DNA from: Rhodoblastus acidophilus
Lineage (GTDB): Bacteria > Pseudomonadota > Alphaproteobacteria > Rhizobiales > Beijerinckiaceae
Direction of reading: 5' to 3'
NCBI RefSeq assembly: GCF_009720655.1
Contig: NZ_WNKS01000002.1
Span: forward strand, 248,001-312,000
Length of the DNA: 64,000 bases
Below, piece after piece: positions 1 through 8,831 of the stretch. The notes under the pieces are model-generated. The model saw nothing but the letters and a program-made list of their open reading frames with translations, did not search any database and was not told the origin of the DNA. A program made the translations under genes and the position numbers. Positions within the stretch are counted from its first letter, which is position 1. Each line of letters begins with the position of its first letter.

Positions 1-1
1 C

Positions 2-646
2 GATTCCTCGGTCGGCCCGCTGAACGACAAACAGCGCGAGTACACGGACTACGTGCTCAAATCCTCGGCGGCGCTGCTGGCGATCATCAACGACATTCTC
101 GACCTCGCGACCATCGACCGCGACTCCATGGAATTGCGCATCGAAGACGTGGATATCGCCAAGACCATTGGCGAAGCCGCCGAGGGTGTGCAGGATCGGC
201 TGGTCGAATCGCAGGTCGAGCTGTCGCTGGTGATGCCGAATGACATAGGCGCCTTCCGCGCCGATGGAAAACGCATGCGCCAGATTCTGTTCAATCTGCT
301 GTCGAACGCCATCGGCTTTTCCGAGCCCGGCCAGACCGTGACCCTGGCCGCGTTCCGACGCGCCGACGATCTGGTGTTCAAGGTCTCGGACAGCGGACGC
401 GGCATCCCGCCCGAAATTCTCGACAAGGTGTTCAACCGCTTCGAAAGCCACACGCTGAATTCGCGCCATCGCGGCGTCGGACTCGGCCTTTCGATCGTGC
501 GCGCCTTTGTGGAACTGCATGGCGGGCGGGTCCTGATCGATTCCGCGCCAGGAGAGGGGACGGTGGTGACCTGCATTTTCCCTACGAGGGGCGTCCGTGA
601 TCCCGGATGCCCTGAAGCGAACGTCAAAGCAGAGGCGCAGGCATGA
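2..646 (+). CDS. Sensor histidine kinase, C-terminal part (5' end outside window)
   Basis: This is the end of a membrane or cytosolic sensor kinase that would phosphorylate a response regulator. The visible part begins in the second helix of the dimerisation domain (AIINDILDLATID) and continues into a full HATPase domain: N-box around NLLSNAIGFS, G1 box DSGRGIP, F-box-like VFNRFES and G2 box GVGLGLS. The phosphorylated histidine and the sensor region lie upstream of the window, so the signal cannot be named. Its TGA overlaps the ATG of the next gene (ATGA), which suggests translational coupling with tsaE. A PAS-type kinase at this place is common in Rhizobiales, but that is family knowledge and is not seen here. 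Confidence 0.9.
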   Translation, partial: DSSVGPLNDKQREYTDYVLKSSAALLAIINDILDLATIDRDSMELRIEDVDIAKTIGEAAEGVQDRLVESQVELSLVMPNDIGAFRADGKRMRQILFNLLSNAIGFSEPGQTVTLAAFRRADDLVFKVSDSGRGIPPEILDKVFNRFESHTLNSRHRGVGLGLSIVRAFVELHGGRVLIDSAPGEGTVVTCIFPTRGVRDPGCPEANVKAEAQA

Positions 647-2169
647 TTGATCCGGTTTGGCGCATCGAATTGCCGGATGAAGCCGCGACCCGCGCGCTGG
701 CCGACGACATCGCCGAATTCGTCAGGGCCGGCGACCTCGTCACCCTCTCCGGCGATCTCGGCGCGGGCAAGACGACCTTCGCGCGCGCGCTGTTGCGGCG
801 GCTGGCGGACGATCCCGAACTGGAAACCCCCAGCCCCACTTTCACCTTGATGCAGCTCTACGACACCCCGCGTTTTCCCGTCGTCCACGCGGATCTCTAC
901 CGCGTGCGCGATCCCGGTGAACTGGTCGAACTCGGCTGGACCGAAGCCTCGGAGGGCGCGCTGGTCATTGTCGAATGGGCGGAGCGCGCGGGCGGCGAAC
1001 TGGCGACGGATCGGCTCGACATCGCACTCGCCACGGACGCGAGCCGCGACCCCGCCTTCCGGCGCGCGGACATTCGCGGCCATGGGACCATGGCCGCGCG
1101 TCTCGCCCAGGCGCGCGGCGCCAAATCGGTCCTGGAGCGCTCGGGCTGGCGTCACGCGGAACGCACGCGGCTGCAAGGCGACGCTTCCAGCCGCGCCTAC
1201 GATCTGCTTCGCCGGCCCAACGGCGAAACGACCATATTGATGATCTCCCCGCCACGCCCCGACGGCCCGGTGATCAAGAACGGCAAGTCCTACAGCGCGC
1301 TGGTGCATCTGGCGGAAAATATCGGTCCCTTCGTGGCGGTGGACGAGGGGCTGCGGGCGCTGGGCCTCTCCGCGCCGACAATCCATGCCGCCGATCTCGA
1401 GCAGGGTTTTGCCGTGCTCGAAGATTTCGGCCGCACGGGAGTCGTCAATGACGCGGGCCCCATCGCGGATCGCTATCTCGAAGCGGCCAACGTCCTGGCT
1501 TTCCTCCACAACCGCGATCTGCCCGAAACCCTTCCGCTCGGCGAGGGGCAATACGCCATCCCCACCTATGACGTGGACGCGCTGCTGACCGAAACCGAGC
1601 TGCTTCTCGACTGGTACGCGCCGCACATCGCGGGGGTCAGCTTCGCCTCCGGCGCCCGCGCGAAGCTCGAAAACGCCTGGCGCGCGGCTCTCGCCCCGTC
1701 GCTGGCGGAGAAAAAGACCTGGTGCCTGCGCGACTATCATTCGCCCAATCTGCTCTGGCTTGAAAATCGGCCAGGCTTGCGCCGCGTCGGCCTGCTGGAT
1801 TTCCAGGATTGCGTGCTCGGACCCGCCGCCTACGATGTGGTCTCTCTGGCGCAGGACGCCCGCGTGGACATTTCCGACGAACTCGAACTGAAGCTTCTCG
1901 GCGGCTACGCGCTGGCGCGCAAACGAACCTCCCCGGAGTTCGACATGGCCGCGTTCGCCGCCTCCTATGCGGTGATGGGCGCGCAAAGGGCGAGCAAGAT
2001 CATCGGCATTTTCGCGCGCCTCGACCGCCGCGACGACAAGCCGGCGTATCTCAAACATCTGCCGCGCGTGATCGGCTACCTCAACAAGAATCTGAGGCAC
2101 CCCGCGCTGCGCGACCTCAAGGACTGGTTCGAACAAAATCTGCCGAAACTCGTGGCCCCGGAGGTTTGA
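643..2169 (+). CDS. tsaE: TsaE ATPase fused to an AmgK-like sugar kinase
   Basis: A 508-residue two-domain protein. Residues 1 to about 140 are TsaE, the ATPase of the tRNA N6-threonylcarbamoyladenosine (t6A37) machinery, with a P-loop at 37-45 (GDLGAGKTT) and the VEWAER motif. Residues about 150-508 form an aminoglycoside-phosphotransferase-type kinase with a catalytic loop RDYHSPNLLW and a metal-binding DFQD. This resembles AmgK, the anomeric kinase that phosphorylates N-acetylmuramate or N-acetylglucosamine in peptidoglycan recycling. The following MurU-like gene supports that role. Such fusions are known in Alphaproteobacteria. The start ATG overlaps the stop of the kinase gene. The substrate of the second half is inferred from context. 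Confidence 0.93.
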   Translation: MIDPVWRIELPDEAATRALADDIAEFVRAGDLVTLSGDLGAGKTTFARALLRRLADDPELETPSPTFTLMQLYDTPRFPVVHADLYRVRDPGELVELGWTEASEGALVIVEWAERAGGELATDRLDIALATDASRDPAFRRADIRGHGTMAARLAQARGAKSVLERSGWRHAERTRLQGDASSRAYDLLRRPNGETTILMISPPRPDGPVIKNGKSYSALVHLAENIGPFVAVDEGLRALGLSAPTIHAADLEQGFAVLEDFGRTGVVNDAGPIADRYLEAANVLAFLHNRDLPETLPLGEGQYAIPTYDVDALLTETELLLDWYAPHIAGVSFASGARAKLENAWRAALAPSLAEKKTWCLRDYHSPNLLWLENRPGLRRVGLLDFQDCVLGPAAYDVVSLAQDARVDISDELELKLLGGYALARKRTSPEFDMAAFAASYAVMGAQRASKIIGIFARLDRRDDKPAYLKHLPRVIGYLNKNLRHPALRDLKDWFEQNLPKLVAPEV

Positions 2170-2170
2170 C

Positions 2171-2923
2171 ATGACCTCGCGTCCCGAAAAGGCTTTTGTG
2201 TTCGCCGCCGGGCTGGGAACGCGCATGCGGCCGTTGACCCTGACCTTGCCCAAACCCCTGGTTCAGGTCGGCGGCAAGACCATGCTCGACCATATGCTCG
2301 ATCGTCTGGCCGAGGGCGGGGTGACGAAAGCCATCGTCAACGCGCATTGGCTCGCGGACCAGATCGAAGCCGCGACGGCGAAGCGGCGCGCCCCCTCCAT
2401 AAAAATCTCGGACGAGCGGGCGCTTCTGCTCGATCAGGCGGGCGGGATCATCAAGGTTCTGCCGGAATTCGAGGGCAAGCCCTTCTTCATCTGCAACACC
2501 GACGCGCTGTGGATCGATTCGTCTTCGTCGCAAGTCGCGCGGCTGCGCGACCATTGGGACGGCGACAAGATGGACGTGCTGCTGCTGCTCGCCAACCGAG
2601 CCGAAAGTTTTGGAGTCGAAGGCCGCGGCGATTTCGACATGGACGCGTCCGGCGCGCTGTCCCGGCCCGCTCCGGGCGAGGAGGCGCCCTACACCTATGC
2701 CGGGGTTGGCGTCATCAAATCCGCGCTGTTCGAGAACCGGGCGGTCGAGCCGTTGCGATTGGCCCCGTTCTTCTTCGACGCCGCCGCGCGCGGAAAACTC
2801 CACGGGCTGGTCCTGCAAGGGCGCTGGTTGCATGTCGGCACAACCGACATGATCGAAAGGGCCGATGCGGCCTTCGCGTCGCGATCGGAGGAGCCGACAT
2901 GCCCCCCCGCGTATTCAACATAG
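2171..2923 (+). CDS. murU: MurU-like nucleotidyltransferase
   Basis: A 250-residue NTP-transferase of the GlmU/RmlA fold. The N-terminus shows the signature AAGLGTRMRPLT followed by PKPLVQVGGK, the nucleotide-binding loop and uridylyltransferase lysine region. In peptidoglycan recycling MurU converts N-acetylmuramate-1-phosphate to UDP-MurNAc, and its AmgK-type partner is fused to TsaE directly upstream with a one-base gap. The gene overlaps the start of addB by 25 bases. Assignment to MurU rather than another sugar-1-phosphate nucleotidyltransferase rests mainly on this neighbourhood. Confidence 0.85.
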   Translation: MTSRPEKAFVFAAGLGTRMRPLTLTLPKPLVQVGGKTMLDHMLDRLAEGGVTKAIVNAHWLADQIEAATAKRRAPSIKISDERALLLDQAGGIIKVLPEFEGKPFFICNTDALWIDSSSSQVARLRDHWDGDKMDVLLLLANRAESFGVEGRGDFDMDASGALSRPAPGEEAPYTYAGVGVIKSALFENRAVEPLRLAPFFFDAAARGKLHGLVLQGRWLHVGTTDMIERADAAFASRSEEPTCPPAYST

Positions 2924-5900
2924 CGCCGGGCTGCCCGTTCCTGGAGACTTTTGTTGCGGCCCTTTTTGACGGGCGCGTGATCCCCGGCCTGAGCCAATCG
3001 TCCCCGCGCGACCTCGCGCAATGCCGGATTTTTGTGCCCACGCAGCGCGCCGCGCAGGCTTTGGCCGTGGAGTTGAAGCGACAGAACCGCGGTTCGCGCT
3101 TCCTGCCAGCGATCCAGCCGCTCGGCGCCCTGGAGGACGACGGCTCCGCACTCTCCGCGGGCGATTTTTTCGACAGCCCGCGCGCGGCCGGCGAACTCGA
3201 ACGCCGCATGATCCTGGGCGAACTGATCCTCGCGTGGTCGGCGCGGCTCAAACAGGCGATCGTCTCCATCGACCGCGACGGCGCGATCCGCCACGCCCCG
3301 GAACCGCTGCTGGTGGGAACGCATCCCGTCGACGCCTGGCGCCTTTCGGGGGAACTGGCGCGCCTGATCGACGAGATGATTATCGAAGACGTCGCCTGGA
3401 AAAACCTCGACGCGCTCAACCTCGATTTCGACGAGTACTGGCGGCTCACGCTCCACTTCCTCAACATCGCCGTCGAAGCGTGGCCGGCGATCCAGCAGGA
3501 GCGCCATCTCGTCGATCCCGCGACGCGCCAGAAGGAATCGATCAAGCGCGCCGTCGAAACGGTTGCGAATGCCGACCATCCCGTGATCGCCCTGGGCTCG
3601 ACGGGCTCCAACATCAGCACGGCGCAATTGCTCGCGGCCATTGCCCGCGCCAAGCGAGGCGCCGTCGTCCTCCCCGGCCTCGACACGCATCTCGACGCCC
3701 CCTCCTTCGCCGCCTTGCGCGATGCGGTGGTGTCAAAACCAACGCATCCGCAGGCGTTTCTGGCGCGGCTGATCGCCGGCATTGGCATCGACAGGGACGA
3801 CGTCGCGCCGCTCGGGGCCCCCTCCACCAAACTGTCAAAGCGCCAGGAATTCATCTCCGAAAGTTTTCGGCCGGCCGAAAGCACTGACCTTTGGCGCCAT
3901 TGGCGCTCCCTTCAAGACCCGGCCGACCTCCGCGCCGCGCTGGAAGACATTTGCGTCATTGAAGCCGCGAACGAACGCGAGGAAGCGCTCGCCATCGCCG
4001 TCTGCCTGCGCGAGGCGCTCGAAGACGAGACGCGCATCACCGCCCTGGTCACGCCCGACCGCGCCCTCGCAAGGCGCGTGCGCGCGGAAATGCTGCGGTG
4101 GGACGTCGAGATCGACGACACCGGCGGCGTCCCCCTCGGCCTGACGCAGGCCGGGACTTTGGCGAGCCTCCTCCTGAAGGTTGTGGACGCGACGTCCTGG
4201 GCCGCCTTGCTCGGCCACCCGCTGGCGACATTTGGCCTTGAGTCGCAAGCGCCGGAGTTTTCGAATCTGTTCGAGATCGGCGTCCTGCGCTCAGGCGCAC
4301 GCTTCACGGGGCGCTGGCGTCCGGAAGTCGACCGGGCGCGCGAGGCCACGCTACGGCGCGACGCGCATCCCCGGCAAAAAGCGATTTCCGAGGAGCAATG
4401 GCTCCAACTGGAAGATTTCGCCGACCGGCTCGACGCCGTCGCCGCGCCACTTCAATCCCTGACGGGCCGCCACCCGCTCAGCCGCTGGCTCGACGCGCAT
4501 CGCCAGGCGATTGGCCTCGCAACAGGCTCGGAAACGTTTCCCACCGGCGAGGACGGCGAGGCCCTCGCCGCCCTGTTCGACGAATTGTCCGGCGCGGCCA
4601 GCGCGCGTTACGTCTTCGATCTCGAGGCCTATACGACCTTTTTCGACGCCCTGATCGCGGAGCGCATGTTGCGCGGCGCCGAGAGCGGGCATCCACGCCT
4701 GAAAATTCTGGGACTGCTGGAGGCGCGCCTGTTCGGCGCGACGCGCGTTGTCCTGGCGGGCCTCGACGAAACCGTCTGGCCGCCGGAGGCGCCCAGCAGT
4801 TCCCTGTTGAGCCGCCCGATGCGCGAAAAGCTCGGTCTCTCGTCCATCGATCGACGGATCGGACAGACGGCGCATGATTTCTGTCAGGCGCTCGGAGCGC
4901 AAGAGGTGATCATCACCCGCGCCCGGAAACGCGGCGGCGCCCCCACCATTCCCTCGCGCTTCCTGCAACGCATGGAGGCGCTGGCCGGCGCGGAGATTTT
5001 TGACGATTTTCGTGATCGCGGCGCGCGCTGGCTCGATTTCGCCCGTCGCCTGGACCAATCGGAGCCGGTCGCGCCCTTGAAACGGCCCGACCCCAAGCCG
5101 GCCGTGGATCTGAGGCCAAAATCGCTTTCGGTCACCAAGATCGAAACGCTGCGCCGCGACCCTTATTCGATCTACGCCCAGCACATCCTGCGCCTGGAGC
5201 CGCTGCCGCCTCTGGAGGAAGAAGCCGGCGCGCGCGAGATCGGCGTCGCCGTCCATGCCGTTCTGGAAGAATTCTGCCGCGCCCACCCACACGGCCCCCT
5301 GCCGGAAAACGCGCGCGAAACGATTCTCGACCTCTTGCATCGCCATCTCGGCGCCCTCGCCAGCGATCCCGAATTCCAGACGTTTCGCTGGCCGCGCCTG
5401 CAAAAGGGGATCGATCTCTATCTCGCCTTCGAGGCCGACCATCGTCCGGCGCTGAAAAAACTCTTCATCGAGGAAGGCGGCGCGCTCTCGATTCCGTTGC
5501 GGGACGGTTCCGACTTCCTGCTGACCTGCCGGGCGGACCGCATCGAGCTTCTGCTCGACGGCGCCATGGACGTTTGCGATTTCAAGACCGGCGCGGTCCC
5601 GAGCTTTTCGCAAATCAGCGCCGGCTTTTCGCCGCAACTGACCCTGGAAGCCGCGATGATCGCGCGCGGCGGTCTTAGGCGCATAAAACCCGGTCCCGTG
5701 ACCTCAGGCTTTTACATTCCGCTCGGCGGCGCGCCAAAGAGCGCGGTCAGCGAAATCAAGCCGGGCCCGCGCGCCCGCGAAAAACTCACGTTTCAAGAGC
5801 TTGCGGAGGAGCATTTTCAAGAACTGCAAAAGCTCCTCAACGATTTTCGCGATCCCAGGCGCGGCTATCCCGCCCGTCCCTTCCCGCAATTCGCCTCCCG

Positions 5901-5976
5901 CTACAACGATTACGATCATCTGGCGCGCACACGCGAGTGGTCCATCGTCGGCGCCAACGAAGCGGAGGACGCATGA
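2899..5976 (+). CDS. addB: Double-strand break repair protein AddB
   Basis: A 1025-residue subunit of the AddAB helicase-nuclease, which resects double-strand ends for RecA-dependent recombination. The C-terminal third carries a PD-(D/E)XK nuclease domain: GVAVHAVLEEF, then CRADRIELL and the metal-binding VCDFKTG. The open frame extends upstream to 2347, but that part overlaps the nucleotidyltransferase and is arginine-rich shadow sequence. ATG 2899 (MPPRVFNIAPG) gives the N-terminus expected for alphaproteobacterial AddB. Its stop overlaps the addA start as ATGA. Because AddA here seems to lack a nuclease domain, AddB may hold the only nuclease of the complex. Confidence 0.93.
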   Translation: MPPRVFNIAPGCPFLETFVAALFDGRVIPGLSQSSPRDLAQCRIFVPTQRAAQALAVELKRQNRGSRFLPAIQPLGALEDDGSALSAGDFFDSPRAAGELERRMILGELILAWSARLKQAIVSIDRDGAIRHAPEPLLVGTHPVDAWRLSGELARLIDEMIIEDVAWKNLDALNLDFDEYWRLTLHFLNIAVEAWPAIQQERHLVDPATRQKESIKRAVETVANADHPVIALGSTGSNISTAQLLAAIARAKRGAVVLPGLDTHLDAPSFAALRDAVVSKPTHPQAFLARLIAGIGIDRDDVAPLGAPSTKLSKRQEFISESFRPAESTDLWRHWRSLQDPADLRAALEDICVIEAANEREEALAIAVCLREALEDETRITALVTPDRALARRVRAEMLRWDVEIDDTGGVPLGLTQAGTLASLLLKVVDATSWAALLGHPLATFGLESQAPEFSNLFEIGVLRSGARFTGRWRPEVDRAREATLRRDAHPRQKAISEEQWLQLEDFADRLDAVAAPLQSLTGRHPLSRWLDAHRQAIGLATGSETFPTGEDGEALAALFDELSGAASARYVFDLEAYTTFFDALIAERMLRGAESGHPRLKILGLLEARLFGATRVVLAGLDETVWPPEAPSSSLLSRPMREKLGLSSIDRRIGQTAHDFCQALGAQEVIITRARKRGGAPTIPSRFLQRMEALAGAEIFDDFRDRGARWLDFARRLDQSEPVAPLKRPDPKPAVDLRPKSLSVTKIETLRRDPYSIYAQHILRLEPLPPLEEEAGAREIGVAVHAVLEEFCRAHPHGPLPENARETILDLLHRHLGALASDPEFQTFRWPRLQKGIDLYLAFEADHRPALKKLFIEEGGALSIPLRDGSDFLLTCRADRIELLLDGAMDVCDFKTGAVPSFSQISAGFSPQLTLEAAMIARGGLRRIKPGPVTSGFYIPLGGAPKSAVSEIKPGPRAREKLTFQELAEEHFQELQKLLNDFRDPRRGYPARPFPQFASRYNDYDHLARTREWSIVGANEAEDA

Positions 5977-8807
5977 AGCCGCCCATTCCGGAAAAGACGC
6001 GGTTCGACCAGACCCGCGCCTCGGACCCGAAAAAATCGGCCTGGGTCGCCGCCAACGCCGGCTCCGGAAAGACCCACGTGCTGGCGCAGCGCGTCGTCCG
6101 TCTGCTGCTTCAGGGGGGGCGACCCGACCGCATCCTCTGCCTGACATTTACGAAAGCGGCGGCGACCAACATGTCGGAGCGCGTATTCCGCACGCTGGCG
6201 AACTGGGCGACGTTTTCGGACGCCGAACTCGGCGACGCCATCGCGGCGACCGGAGAAAAACGCCCCGACAGTCCGAAAGATCTTGCGGCTGCGCGCACCC
6301 TGTTCGCCCGCGCGCTGGAATCGCCCGGCGGCCTCAAAACCCTCACCATTCACGCGTTTTGCGAGCGGCTTCTGCACATCGCGCCCTTCGAGGCCAACGT
6401 TCCCGCGAATTTTTCGGTGCTGGAAGACCAGCAGAAGACCGAACTGCTCGAGCGCGCGCGCGCCGATGTCTTGCAGGCGGCCGCCGAAAATGCTGCGCTT
6501 CGGTCCGCCCTGGACATCGTCGCCCGCGACGGCGGCGTGGACTTCGAAAAGACCATCGGCAGCGCCCTCGAAAAGCGCGCCGCCTTTCGTGAACTGAAGG
6601 CCGAAGCCGCGCACCAGCGCCTTCGCACGGCGCTGGGCGCCGGCGCGCAGGACACGGTCGACTCGGTCCTGCGCGCCATCGGAACGGGAGACCTGCCGCC
6701 CGAGGACTGGCCGAAGGTGGCCGAGTTCATGAGCACGGGTTCGGCCACCGACAAGAAATACGCCGCAGCCTTTCGCGCCGCGCAAGAACATTGGCGGACG
6801 GGCGATCTTGAGGCGGCCAGCGAGAGGCTGGCGTCGATCTATTTAAAGAGCGATGGCGGGCCGGCCAAACTTCTGACCAAACCGCTTGCGACCGCCCGGC
6901 CCGACATGCTGGAGTCGCTGGAGGCCGAGCAAAGCCGCCTGATGCTTTTGTGGGACCGGCTGGCCGCCGTGCGCGTCTGCGAGCGAACGCTGGCGTTGAG
7001 CGTGGTCGTCAACGCCGTCGCGGATCGCTACGAACACTATAAGTCGATGCGCCAATGCATCGACTTCGACGACATGATCGAGCGCACGTCGACCCTGCTG
7101 ACCCGGTCCTCTGCCGCATGGCTGCTCAAAAAACTCGACGGCGGCATCGACCACATTCTGCTGGACGAAGCCCAGGACACCTCGGCGTCGCAATGGGAGA
7201 TCGTCGAGCGCATTTCGGCGGATTTTTTTGCCGGCGAAGGCCAGGCCCAGCAAGTCCGCACCCTGTTCGTCGTCGGCGACGAAAAGCAATCCATTTTTTC
7301 TTTCCAGGGCGCGCAGCCGGAGCTGTTTTCAACCAAGCGGCGCATGTTCGCCCAAAAAATTCGCGAGGCGGACGGGGAGTTCGAATCGGTCGAGTTGCAC
7401 CTGTCCTTCCGCTCCTCGCCGGGCGTGCTGGCCGCCGTCGATGAAATTTTTGCGTCCCCCGAGAGGAGCCGGGGCCTTTACGGCGGGCAAGACCATGTCA
7501 AGACCGTTCACGAAGCCTGGAAGCGCGAGCAGCCCGCGGTCGTCGAACTCTGGGACGTGATCGCGCCCTCGGAGACCGAACCCAGCCGCGACTGGCGCCT
7601 GCCGCTCGATTATCGCGACGAGACCGATCCGGCGGTTGCGTCCGCCCGGCGCATCGCCAGCGTCATCGCCGGCTGGCTGCGCGACGGCGAACCGATCGGA
7701 ACCGGGCCCGGGCGTCGCGCCATCCGGCCCGACGACATCATGATCCTGGTGCGGCGGCGCGACGCGTTTTTCGAGGCGATGATCCGCGCCTTGAAGGAAA
7801 AAGGCGTTCCGACAGCGGGCTCGGACCGTCTGGCGCTGGCCGACCATATCGCCGTCATGGACCTCCTGGCGATCGCGCGCGCCGCCCTGTTGCCGGAGGA
7901 TGACCTCACGCTCGCGACGATCCTCAAAAGTCCGGTGTTCGCCCTCGACGACGACGACCTGATCGCTTTGGCGCCCAACCGCGAAGGCGCCCTGATCCAG
8001 GCCCTGCAAGCATCCGAGCGTTTCCAACACCAGGCCGCCTGCGCGACGCTGGACCGGCTCGGCCGCATGGCGCGCGAGCTCACCCCCTTCGATTTCTTCG
8101 CGAGATTGCTGGGGCCGATGGGCGCGCGGCGCGCCATCCTCGCCCGCCTCGGCCCGGAGGCCGGCGACGTCCTCGACGAATTCCTTAACCTCGCCCTCCA
8201 GCATGAGGGCAAGACCACGCCGAACCTGCGCAATTTCGTCGCCGAGGTGGAGTCGTCGGAGGGAACGATCAAGCGGGATCTCGACACCGGCGCCGGTCAG
8301 GTCCGGGTGATGACCATCCACGCGGCCAAGGGGCTGGAAAGCAGAATCGTCTTTCTGCCCGACGTCTGCGCGACGCCGACGACCCGCCTGGATTTTCCGA
8401 TCTTCCTGCTAGACACGGGCTCCGGTCCTCTGCCGGTCTGGTCGCCGCGAAAGGAGCTTGATTGCGCTGGGGTCGCCGCCCTCAGGGCGGACAAGAAGGA
8501 AGCGGGATTGCAGGAATACCGGCGGCTGCTCTATGTCGCCATGACCAGGGCCGAGGAGCGCGTCTACATCGGCGGCCATCGCGGCAAGACCGAGCTTCAG
8601 CCCGAAAGCTGGCGCCTCATGCTGGAGCAGGCCCTGGGCGCAAACGCCAGGACCGCCCCTGCGCCCTGGAGCCCGGACGAAACCATTCTGCGTTTCGCAG
8701 ACGACCCGTCCGACGCGCCGTTCGAAAAAACCGAAGCCGCCGGTCCGGCCGAAAAAACCGAACTTCCGGACTGGCTTACCCGTCCGCCTCGCGCCCCGCA
8801 AGCTTGA
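5973..8807 (+). CDS. addA: AddA helicase, lacking the C-terminal nuclease domain
   Basis: A UvrD/RecB-family superfamily 1 helicase of 944 residues. Visible motifs are Walker A at about 28-34 (NAGSGKT), LTFTKAAA, DFDDMI, the DEAQD box (LLDEAQDTSASQWE), GDEKQSIFSFQGA, VMTIHAAKGLE and the late LLYVAMTRAEERVYIGG. From family knowledge, alphaproteobacterial AddA is about 1150-1190 residues and ends in a PD-(D/E)XK nuclease domain. This protein stops just after a proline-rich linker (PDWLTRPPRAPQA), where that domain should begin, and no nuclease motif is readable in the following frames. An earlier GTG at 5937 exists, but ATG 5973 overlaps the addB stop as ATGA and is preferred. Confidence 0.92.
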   Translation: MKPPIPEKTRFDQTRASDPKKSAWVAANAGSGKTHVLAQRVVRLLLQGGRPDRILCLTFTKAAATNMSERVFRTLANWATFSDAELGDAIAATGEKRPDSPKDLAAARTLFARALESPGGLKTLTIHAFCERLLHIAPFEANVPANFSVLEDQQKTELLERARADVLQAAAENAALRSALDIVARDGGVDFEKTIGSALEKRAAFRELKAEAAHQRLRTALGAGAQDTVDSVLRAIGTGDLPPEDWPKVAEFMSTGSATDKKYAAAFRAAQEHWRTGDLEAASERLASIYLKSDGGPAKLLTKPLATARPDMLESLEAEQSRLMLLWDRLAAVRVCERTLALSVVVNAVADRYEHYKSMRQCIDFDDMIERTSTLLTRSSAAWLLKKLDGGIDHILLDEAQDTSASQWEIVERISADFFAGEGQAQQVRTLFVVGDEKQSIFSFQGAQPELFSTKRRMFAQKIREADGEFESVELHLSFRSSPGVLAAVDEIFASPERSRGLYGGQDHVKTVHEAWKREQPAVVELWDVIAPSETEPSRDWRLPLDYRDETDPAVASARRIASVIAGWLRDGEPIGTGPGRRAIRPDDIMILVRRRDAFFEAMIRALKEKGVPTAGSDRLALADHIAVMDLLAIARAALLPEDDLTLATILKSPVFALDDDDLIALAPNREGALIQALQASERFQHQAACATLDRLGRMARELTPFDFFARLLGPMGARRAILARLGPEAGDVLDEFLNLALQHEGKTTPNLRNFVAEVESSEGTIKRDLDTGAGQVRVMTIHAAKGLESRIVFLPDVCATPTTRLDFPIFLLDTGSGPLPVWSPRKELDCAGVAALRADKKEAGLQEYRRLLYVAMTRAEERVYIGGHRGKTELQPESWRLMLEQALGANARTAPAPWSPDETILRFADDPSDAPFEKTEAAGPAEKTELPDWLTRPPRAPQA

Positions 8808-8831
8808 GCGCTATCCCTTTGTTAACCATAA

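Noticed and set aside
49-2253. Long minus-strand frame of 734 codons opposite tsaE and murU
   Set aside because: It is antisense to well-supported genes, has no recognisable domain and shows the arginine/alanine-rich composition of shadow frames in GC-rich DNA.
2347-2898. Upstream extension of the addB frame
   Set aside because: It lies inside the nucleotidyltransferase gene and is arginine-rich; AddB starts at 2899.
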